Source: Candidatus Peregrinibacteria bacterium
Lineage (GTDB): Bacteria; Patescibacteriota; Gracilibacteria; UBA1369; LOWO2-01-FULL-3
Reading direction: 5' to 3'
NCBI GenBank assembly: GCA_016214225.1
Contig: JACROX010000007.1
Coordinates: 1 to 9,057, forward strand
DNA: 9,057 bases
Shown: one piece after another, positions 1 through 6,279 of the stretch
How the letters are laid out: each line of letters opens with the position of its first letter
Position numbering within the stretch: position 1 is the stretch's first letter
Made by a program: the position numbers and the translations under genes
The notes under the pieces: generated by a model
What the model was told of the DNA's origin: nothing
The model's input: only the letters and a program-made list of their open reading frames with translations
Database searches by the model: none

Positions 1-121
1 TGAGAAACGCCGTTAATCATACTTTGTTCTTTGAAAATCAGTGTTTATATCAATGTTTTGTTGTGAAAAAAAATTTTATCAATTATCATCACCTCATATT
101 CCAAGGAACCTTCACGGGCTC

Positions 122-177
122 AGTTGGACAGAATCCCGCCAAAGATACTGTCTAACTAAACAGTTATTAGACAGTAT
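122..177. repeat. Three iterations of an AGTTAGACAGTAT-like motif
   Basis: The motif occurs on the plus strand at 122-134 (agttggacagaat), on the minus strand at 157-145 (AGTTAGACAGTAT), and on the plus strand at 162-177 with a 3-base insertion (ending TTAGACAGTAT). The last two copies form an exact 11-bp inverted repeat, 145-155 with 167-177, around an 11-base loop. A nested alternative stem pairs 153-157 with 162-166. The AGTTAGACA core resembles subterminal sequence of some IS3/IS150-type ends. An operator array or hairpin upstream of the transporter is an equally open reading. The repeats are seen directly; the function is inference. Confidence 0.55.
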
Positions 178-249
178 TGACATACGCGCCAACCCGTCCC
201 GAACCCGTTTACTGTGAAAAGGTGCTATTTGGATTTTGTGGGATAAATA

Positions 250-313
250 TTAGGGAATCTCTGAAAAACGATGAAGTTGGCACAGCAATACGCGTTTTTC
301 AGAGGTTCCTTAG
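250..313. mobile_element. 56-bp IS5-like MITE or solo-ends remnant with TTAG duplication
   Basis: Two 17-base arms, GGAATCTCTGAAAAACG at 254-270 and its inverted partner at 293-309, match at 16 of 17 positions and enclose 22 bases. The element is flanked on both sides by TTAG (250-253 and 310-313). Terminal repeats starting GGAA with a 4-bp YTAR target duplication are typical of the IS5 group, so this looks like an IS5-type element reduced to its ends, or a non-autonomous derivative. There is no room for a transposase. As RNA it would form a long hairpin, but no T tract follows, so a terminator is less likely. Confidence 0.6.
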
Positions 314-315
314 AG

Positions 316-344
316 TTGACGATTTTGCCTTTCTGCTCTAACCT
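316..344 (+). promoter_or_regulatory. Candidate promoter of the MFS gene
   Basis: TTGACG at 316-321 is followed, after a 17-base spacer, by TAACCT at 339-344. The -35 box is good and the -10 box mediocre. Transcription from it would begin within a base or two of the ATG at 352. With no Shine-Dalgarno sequence before that ATG, the gene would be leaderless or nearly so. The -35 box begins 3 bases after the IS5-like element, so that insertion may have replaced or altered the native promoter. Confidence 0.4.
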
Positions 345-351
345 ATAGCCC

Positions 352-1560
352 ATGATTTCAAAAGAAAAAGGTCTAATAATCTTAACGGTTTTTGTGGATA
401 TACTTGGTTTTGGGATAATTGTTCCAATTCTGCCTTTTTATGTAACTTCTTTTGGAGTATCCGCGACGACGGTCACACTGCTTTTCGCTGTCTTCGCGTT
501 TTTCTCGTTTTTAAGCACGCCGTTTTTAGGCGCGTTGTCGGACAAAATCGGAAGACGCCCAATATTAATTGTCAGTATTTTAAGCACATCGATAGGATGG
601 TTTGTATTTGCCGGAGCGGGGAGTGTAATCTGGCTTTTCATAGGAAGAATTGTTGACGGACTCGCGGCGGGAAATATTTCAACCGCGCAAAGTTACCTGA
701 TTGATATTTCAAAAACGGATAAAGAAAGAACTCAAAATCTTGGAGTGATAAGCGCGATTTTCGGAGTGGGATTTATAATAGGACCGATGATTGGAGGATT
801 TTTGAGTACGATATCTCACACGTTCCCATTTTGGTTCGTGGGAGGATTGGCAATGTTAAACGCGCTTTTGGTATTTCTATTTTTGCCGGAAAGCAGAAAA
901 AACACCAATGATAATGAAGAAAAAATATCGATCAATCCATTCAAGCCTCTGGCAAGAGCGATAAAAAACAAAGCGCTTATGCCTTCATTTATAGCATGGT
1001 TCTTTTTCATTTTGGCCGCCACGACAACGCAATCCATGCTCTCACTTTTCCTTAAAGATAATTTCGGTTTTGACGCGTTTAAGGCGGGACTTGTTATTAC
1101 CGGAATGGGAATAATAATCGCGTTAAACCAAACCATAGGACTAAAACATTTATGGTTGAAATATTTTAAAGAGCCGGATTTGGTGCTTTTACTTGTAATA
1201 ATTATGGGAGCGGGTCTTCTGCTCATGGGAAGTACGGTAAATATTTTATTCCCTTTAGGATTGATTTTTGTTTCTTTCTGCCAATCGGTGCTTAGAGTTG
1301 TAATGACAAGCCAAATGGCGGGGAAAGCCGGTCCGGAAATAAGAGGAGAGATATTGGGAATAATGACATCGATCGCGTCTTTGAGCATGGTAATAGGCCC
1401 GCTCATGGCCGGTCCTCTGTTTGAAATTAAAACAAACATCCCATTTTTAACAGGCTTCATTTACACCCTAATCGTACTTGCGGTAATTTACATAGACAGA
1501 AAATCACTCAAAAAGGAAGAACTTCCGGAGGATGTGCAAACGGATCAAATGGTTTATTAA
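352..1560 (+). CDS. TetA-like MFS drug/H+ antiporter
   Basis: This encodes a 402-residue, 12-helix inner-membrane transporter of the major facilitator superfamily, DHA1 (TetA-like) branch, which normally exports small drugs in exchange for protons. Visible signatures are an Asp in helix 1 (D16, in the FVDILGFGIIVP stretch), motif A in the 2-3 loop (GALSDKIGRRPI, about 60-71), the motif B arginine (R99) and the antiporter motif C (about 131-149, ending GPMIGG). A charged central loop lies at about 180-200, and the C-terminal half carries a second GPLMAG segment near the end. Length is normal for the family and nothing is broken. The start is the only sensible one, although it lacks a Shine-Dalgarno sequence. 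The gene stands alone and converges on the ctpA remnant with only 17 bases between stops. The substrate cannot be told from sequence; TetA-like resemblance does not prove tetracycline resistance. Confidence 0.9.
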   Translation: MISKEKGLIILTVFVDILGFGIIVPILPFYVTSFGVSATTVTLLFAVFAFFSFLSTPFLGALSDKIGRRPILIVSILSTSIGWFVFAGAGSVIWLFIGRIVDGLAAGNISTAQSYLIDISKTDKERTQNLGVISAIFGVGFIIGPMIGGFLSTISHTFPFWFVGGLAMLNALLVFLFLPESRKNTNDNEEKISINPFKPLARAIKNKALMPSFIAWFFFILAATTTQSMLSLFLKDNFGFDAFKAGLVITGMGIIIALNQTIGLKHLWLKYFKEPDLVLLLVIIMGAGLLLMGSTVNILFPLGLIFVSFCQSVLRVVMTSQMAGKAGPEIRGEILGIMTSIASLSMVIGPLMAGPLFEIKTNIPFLTGFIYTLIVLAVIYIDRKSLKKEELPEDVQTDQMVY

Positions 1561-1577
1561 GAACACGCTGAGCACAT

Positions 1578-2652
1578 CTATTTTTTTAAATTCTCCAAAT
1601 ATTTTATCGCGGCATCTTTCTGCGTATCCACTTTATTTTTAACATCGTTTTTGTCCATTTCAACAACGATATCCGGCATAAGCCCAACATGATTAACGGT
1701 TTTTCCTTTTGGCGTAAACCATTTCGCGATTGTAAGACGAAGGCTTGATCCATCGGCGAAATTTTCAACTTCTTGCACGCTGCCTTTACCAAAAGTTTTT
1801 GTGCCCATAACAATCCCTCTCTTGTTATCTTGAATGGAACCGGCTGTAATCTCCGAAGCTGAAGCGCTTCCTTCGTTAACTAAAATAACCAAAGGAGCAT
1901 TTAAAATTTTCGGTCCGCCTTTTGTTTTTATCATTTCATTATCTTTTCCCCTTTGCCTTATTTCAACCGCGTTTGCGTCTGTCGGGAGCAAATAAGAAAG
2001 CAGATCAACGGCGGTCTCAAGATATCCGCCTCCATTGAATCGCAAATCCACAATCAAGCCTTTTGGCTCTTGCAAGATCATATCTGAAATCGCTTTTGAA
2101 AATTCTTCGTTTGTTTTTGCGTTAAATTGATTAACGCTAACAAAGATAATGCCATTTTTAAGCTTCTCGACAGTCACGCTTTTTATATCAATTCCCTCTC
2201 TTACGATTGAAACATCAAAGGGTTCTTTTAAATCTTTTCTGATTATCGTTAAAGTTACCGTGAACCCTTTCTTTCCTCTTATCTTAACTGTCACTGAAAT
2301 CTTTGCTCTCATCTGGAGTCATAAAAACCGTATAGGGATCCTTGAAAGAAGAAACCAATCCTTTAATCCCGCCATAAACTCTATCCTCCTCGCTTATGGA
2401 ATCTTTGTCGGCATATCGATTTTCAAGTTCATCCCAAACGGTCCAATACAAACCCATATCAACTTTGTCTTTTGTTTTTTGAACAGAGTCGGTTATTTCT
2501 TTTTTTTGATTATTGACGCCGGAAATGGCGCCGCTAAGATTTGTAATCAGACCAAAATTCGTAGCCTGCCAGCCGATTAAAAAGCTCGCCACCGCGACTG
2601 TAACGTAAATAAAAATCCTTTTTCCTTTCCCTGTATTTTCCAAATCGTACAT
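1578..2652 (-). pseudogene. ctpA: S41 C-terminal processing protease, PDZ domain deleted and frameshifted
   Basis: This is the remnant of a CtpA/Prc-type serine protease (peptidase family S41), normally anchored outside the membrane. The first part, from ATG at 2652, has an N-terminal membrane anchor (about residues 11-29, KRIFIYVTVAVASFLIGWQ), then the conserved helical region with DPYTVFMTP, and stops at 2284 after DFSDS. The second part, in another frame, resumes at the end of a PDZ domain (IRGKKG...VTLTI) and holds a complete protease core: DLRFNGGGYLE, the catalytic serine in EGSASASE, and the catalytic lysine in TFGKGSVQE. Compared with family members, roughly 55-65 residues, nearly the whole PDZ domain, are missing exactly at the frame change near 2285-2312. 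One deletion not divisible by three explains both. The ATG lies 13 bases after the uvrD stop, and an upstream GTG (2691) would overlap uvrD. An internal start at 2312 could in principle make a lone protease core, but it has no ribosome binding site. Confidence 0.85.
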
Positions 2653-2665
2653 GACTAGAAATCTA

Positions 2666-4617
2666 TCAGACTTTTCTGATTGGAGCAACACTCAACGCGA
2701 GTTTTTTTACTCCAACTTTGCAGTCTTCGAACGCGACGGTAATCACGCCTCCCGCGACATTGATAACAATGCCGTTTCCAAAAGTATCATGATAAATTTT
2801 ATCCCCGATTGAAATTTCATCTTCAAAACCTTTTTCAGTTTCAATCGGGATCGGTTTGCCTGAAATATTTTCCAGAGAAATATGTTTGCGTCCGGAATTT
2901 CTGCCAAAATTTCTTTCAATCAAAGTTTCGTCAATGTCTTCCAAAAATTGCGATGGAGCATTTGTTCTTGATTCTCCGTAAAGAGTTCGCTCTCTCGCGT
3001 GAAGCAAGTAGAGCTTGTCTTTTGCTCTTGTCATAGCCACATATAGAAGTCTTCTTTCTTCCTCCAAATCTTCTCTGTCAATCATGCTTCTTGTGTGAGG
3101 GAAAATTCCTTCTTCCAACCCCGCGATAAAAACATTCGGGAATTCAAGGCCTTTCGCGGAATGTACCGTCATAAGAGTTACGGCATTTTCAGTTTCATCC
3201 AAATTATCCAAATCCGAAATTAAACTTATTTCTTCAAGAAAAATACTTAGCGACATCCCAGCTTCAAGCTGATCGTATTTTTGAGCGACCGAAATCAATT
3301 CGGCCACGTTCTCAATCCTTGCTTCGCCTTCGACACTTCCGTCATCCAACATTTTTTTATATCCGGTTATGTTAAAAACATGAGTAATCATATCGGCCGC
3401 GTTATTACCTTTATTCAAATCCTGCAGTTTATTAGTCATCTTTATAAAAGACTCTATTATTTCAAGTTTTGATTTTGGAATCTCGGAAATATTGTCGGAG
3501 ACAAGCATTGCTTGATAAAAAGAAATATCATGAATAGCCGCAAAATTTCTAATAAGTTCCAATGTTCTTGGTCCTATTTTCCTCTGTGGAGTATTTATGA
3601 TTCTAAGTAAACTCACTGTGTCGTTCGGGTTTGAAATAAGCCTTAAATAAGACAGAACATCCTTGATTTCTTTTCGTTGATAAAACTTAATTCCTCCGAC
3701 TATACGATATGGAATCCCATATCTTAAAAACACTTCTTCAATCACGCGCGATTGAGCGTTTGTTCGATATAAAACAACAAATTCGTTGTAAGTCGGGTAT
3801 TCGCTTCCCCTCAAAAGATTGGATATTTCACGCGCTATAAGCTCGGATTCATGCCTTTCATTATCGGCTACCCACTCGCTCAATTTGTCGCCGCCGGCTC
3901 TTACCGTCCATAATTTTTTATCCTTTCTCTTCGAGTTTTTACTTATAATTTGATTGGCGCAGTCCAAAATATTTTGCGTGGATCTGTAGTTCTGATCCAA
4001 AGTTACGATTTTGGTTTCCGGATAATCTTTTTCGAAATCCAAAATGTTTTGAATAGTCGCGCCGCGCCAACTGTAAATACTTTGGTCCGCGTCTCCGATT
4101 ACGCAAAGATTTCTATATTTTCCCGCCAACATATTTATCAAAACATACTGCGCCCTGTTTGTGTCTTGATATTCATCAACGGAAATAAACTTAAATTTTT
4201 CTTGATACTGGTCGAGAATTTCAGGAAATTTTTTAAACAGCTCAACGGTTTTCATTATAATGTCATCAAAATCCAGCGCGTTATTTTTCTGTAAATTTTT
4301 CTGATACATCGGATAAATTTCCGCGACTTTTCCGAGAAATAATCACTCGAATATTGCCTATATTCTTCGGGTCCTATCAATTGATTTTTGGCATTTGAAA
4401 TATGAGATAACACAGCTTTCGGGCTTGTTCTTTTTGGGTCGAGAGACATGCTTTCAAGAATTCTTTTTATCAAAATTTCTTGATCTTTTTCATCATAAAT
4501 CGCGAAAGAATTTTCAAATCCGAACAGATGAAGATGTTTTCTTAGAATTTTAACGCATACCGAATGAAAAGTTCCTATCATCGGGATATTGCCGTCTTCA
4601 CCAAAGGCGGTGCCCAA
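2666..4617 (-). pseudogene. uvrD: UvrD/PcrA-type DNA helicase, N-terminus deleted and frameshifted
   Basis: This is a superfamily 1A 3'-5' DNA helicase gene of the UvrD/PcrA/Rep type (DNA repair, replication restart). Motif Ib (IGTFHS) is present right at the start of the surviving sequence. A second frame then carries motif II (DEYQDT), motif III (GDADQSIYSWRGA), motif IV (LDQNYRS), motif V (TVHSAKGLEF), motif VI (LLYVAMTRAK) and the PcrA-like C-terminal small domain (GDKIYHDTFGNGIV). About 80-90 N-terminal residues, including the Q motif, Walker A (motif I) and motif Ia, are absent. The sequence upstream of 4617 is transpeptidase gene instead. Frame 1 ends at 4255. The correct reading passes to the other frame near 4328-4331, where adding one A to the run GGAAAAGTC restores SEK-VAEIYPMYQK. 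Without Walker A the product could not hydrolyse ATP, so it is called a pseudogene. Confidence 0.88.
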
Positions 4618-5719
4618 AGTTGTATAAGAATTCCGCTTCCTCGGGAAGGAGCCTTACACATCCATGACTGACCGGAATCCCAATATGATCCCTTGCCTCG
4701 GTCCAAAACAGACCGCCATCGCCGCCAAGACTTGGCAAAGCATGAAAACCATATCCGCCCGCCCTAAACATCATAAAATAAGGCATAACATAGTGAGGAG
4801 GTTCTCCTCCAACTCGCACTTCTTGTTTCAGAAATATTTCCCCAGGGCCTTTTGGCGTTGGAGTAGAGGCTTTTCCCGTACTAACCCTAAATTCCCGAAT
4901 AACATAATCTCCGAGTTTTACATATAATTTCTGTTCGGAAAGATCGACGGTAATGGATTTTATACCATCAAGAGGAATATCCATAGCGGAGCCGCTTTCG
5001 TTCGCGTAAGACAATCTCGTTCTTATGATTTCATGATTTTCTTTCACGTCCCCAACCATAAAATCAACTGAAGTTCTGGCATCGTTTATCCATGCGATAC
5101 CCTCAATCACGGGAGTTAAATATTCTTTCAAAATATCAGGCCTGTCCGGAGCCTTTCCGTAAAAAGTAAAAGATGCGATTTTCCCAGGATCCACCCTTAG
5201 CTGATCCATGCCAACTCTATTCTCAGATTCCCAATTTGTATTCTCAACACCATCTATATTTTTAGTAAAAAATTGGCTTTTTGCGTCCCTCGGATTATCC
5301 GTGCCAAGAGACATATGAGGCCCTTTGCATTTGCTGTTTCCAGAAAACCAAGGCGTATTGCCTGTATTTTTTAAGAAAATTTTTACTTTAAAATCTTCAT
5401 CCGATTCGAGCTTTAATTTCCTTCTTACGGAAACAAATTGCGCGCCATAAGACGCTTCCTTGTCTGTTTCAAAGCCGCAAATTTCATTTTTCTTCTCAAA
5501 TTGTTTTAATGTTTTAGCGGACACAATATCTTCAAAGTCCGTTACATTAAGAGCGATTCGAGAGATTTTACCGTCAGATTTAACAATGGAGTTCGCTTCG
5601 CTCACGCTATTAGCTAGCAACCCTTCGGGTCGCTTGGATTCTGCAAAAACAGAATTGAAACTAAACCCTCCGATAATTGAAAGACAAAGTATGGTTGACA
5701 AAATCTTCCACTTTTTCAT
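4598..5719 (-). CDS. Exported L,D-transpeptidase (YkuD) with NBR1-like domain, C-terminus clipped
   Basis: L,D-transpeptidases form 3-3 peptidoglycan crosslinks or attach proteins to peptidoglycan, outside the membrane. The 373-residue product has a signal peptide (KK, then a hydrophobic stretch, with likely cleavage after SVFA). A beta-rich region at about 95-220 resembles the NBR1-type Ig-like domain (FKVKIFLKNTGNTPWFS, later VDPG and EGIAW). A YkuD domain follows from about 250 (ITVDLSEQKLYV) with the catalytic histidine in GFHALP and the active-site motif SHGCVRL (Cys354). The catalytic residues are all present. The last residues, GHRLW, replace the usual final strand (family members continue about APVGTxVxI) because the gene is joined here to a truncated uvrD; the 3' 20 bases are shared with it. 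It has its own strong promoter (5751-5779). Loss of the last beta strand may or may not destroy activity. No Shine-Dalgarno sequence precedes the ATG. Confidence 0.85.
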   Translation of the reverse strand: MKKWKILSTILCLSIIGGFSFNSVFAESKRPEGLLANSVSEANSIVKSDGKISRIALNVTDFEDIVSAKTLKQFEKKNEICGFETDKEASYGAQFVSVRRKLKLESDEDFKVKIFLKNTGNTPWFSGNSKCKGPHMSLGTDNPRDAKSQFFTKNIDGVENTNWESENRVGMDQLRVDPGKIASFTFYGKAPDRPDILKEYLTPVIEGIAWINDARTSVDFMVGDVKENHEIIRTRLSYANESGSAMDIPLDGIKSITVDLSEQKLYVKLGDYVIREFRVSTGKASTPTPKGPGEIFLKQEVRVGGEPPHYVMPYFMMFRAGGYGFHALPSLGGDGGLFWTEARDHIGIPVSHGCVRLLPEEAEFLYNFGHRLW

Positions 5720-5731
5720 TTTATTTGTATT

Positions 5732-5746
5732 TTAGTTTTAAACTAA
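5732..5746. promoter_or_regulatory. 15-bp palindrome at the transpeptidase transcription start
   Basis: TTAGTTT at 5732-5738 and AAACTAA at 5740-5746 form a perfect 7-bp inverted repeat around one base. It sits immediately downstream of the -10 box on the minus strand, covering roughly +1 to +15 of the expected transcript. That is a typical place for a repressor operator. It could also be chance in AT-rich DNA. Confidence 0.35.
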
Positions 5747-5750
5747 CAAT

Positions 5751-5779
5751 ATTATACAATAAAATATAACAAAAATCAA
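5751..5779 (-). promoter_or_regulatory. Strong sigma70-type promoter for the L,D-transpeptidase
   Basis: Read on the minus strand, TTGATT (5774-5779) and a perfect TATAAT (5751-5756) are separated by exactly 17 bases. This is the best promoter in the window. The start site would be near 5744, giving a leader of about 25 A-rich bases before the ATG at 5719. It shows that the transpeptidase (and uvrD and ctpA behind it) need not depend on transcription from dgt-nrdR. Confidence 0.7.
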
Positions 5780-5812
5780 CCAGTGCAACATCTTAAGAAC
5801 AAGCCCTAAGCG

Positions 5813-6259
5813 TTACTTCAAAAGTTTTTGCAGTTCTTTCTTAAAACTTTCAAGATCCTTAAACTGCCTATATACAGAGGCAAACCTGATATATGCCACC
5901 TCGTCAAGCTCTTTTAGCGCATTCATAACCCCTTCTCCAACAACTTTGCTTGGAATTTCTTTTCCCGAATTAGACCACATTTCCTCAAGAGAATTTAGCA
6001 TCTTTGTAACTTGTTCTTCCGTGATTTTGCGTTTTTCACATGCTTTCCAAATACCCTTTTCCAGTTTTTCTCTATCATAGCTCTCTCTAGCTCCATCCTT
6101 TTTCACAACAATAAATTTTGAGGACTCCGTTCTCTCAAAAGTTGTAAATCTATAATCGCATTTTTCACATTCGCGTCTGCGCCTGACGGCTTTATGTCCA
6201 TCGGTTTCACGAGAATCAAGAACGCGCGTTTCTTTGCAGTTACATTTTGGGCAGTACAT
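5813..6259 (-). CDS. nrdR: Transcriptional repressor NrdR
   Basis: NrdR is the cytoplasmic zinc/ATP-cone repressor of ribonucleotide reductase genes; it binds NrdR boxes when dATP is abundant. The 148-residue product has the expected N-terminal zinc ribbon (C3, C6 and C31, C34), the arginine-rich segment AVRRRRE between the cysteine pairs, and an ATP-cone from about 48 onwards (VVKKDGARESYDREKL, ending with DEVAYIRFASVYRQFKD). Length and all hallmarks match the family, so this is the one minus-strand gene that looks fully intact. It starts 20 bases after the dgt stop, so the two are probably co-transcribed. The pairing makes sense, since one degrades dNTPs and the other adjusts their synthesis. 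No Shine-Dalgarno sequence is seen. No nrdA/nrdB/nrdD gene and no clear NrdR box is present in the window. Confidence 0.95.
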   Translation of the reverse strand: MYCPKCNCKETRVLDSRETDGHKAVRRRRECEKCDYRFTTFERTESSKFIVVKKDGARESYDREKLEKGIWKACEKRKITEEQVTKMLNSLEEMWSNSGKEIPSKVVGEGVMNALKELDEVAYIRFASVYRQFKDLESFKKELQKLLK

Positions 6260-6279
6260 AATTTTAGATTAAGTCTTTT

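Larger units (their letters stand above)
1..351. other. Intergenic left edge, no convincing gene
   Basis: This stretch holds no gene I can support. It contains an iterated AGACAGTAT-like motif (122-177), a small IS5-like inverted-repeat element (254-309) and a possible promoter for the MFS gene (316-344). A 54-codon plus-strand reading frame (53-217) overlaps the repeats, has no ribosome binding site and encodes nothing recognisable. A minus-strand ATG at 18-20 could start a gene running off the left edge (first residues MINGVS), but too little is present to judge. The two short repeat families suggest the gap is a landing zone for insertion sequences. Confidence 0.6.

Noticed and set aside
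53..217. 54-codon plus-strand reading frame
   Set aside because: No ribosome binding site, unusual composition, overlaps the repeat motifs, and the product resembles nothing I know.
816..1460. Long open frame antisense to the MFS gene
   Set aside because: It mirrors the transporter's codon pattern and has no start signal or recognisable product.
1555..1585. Terminator between the convergent MFS and ctpA genes
   Set aside because: A T run exists within the ctpA stop region but no stable stem of useful length precedes it.
2284..2320. Programmed ribosomal frameshift in ctpA
   Set aside because: No slippery heptamer at the overlap, and the PDZ domain is missing, so a deletion explains the frame change better.
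5740..5760. NrdR box near the transpeptidase promoter (ACAATATTATACAAT)
   Set aside because: AT-rich resemblance only; the symmetry and spacing do not fit the consensus, and it lies before a cell-wall gene.
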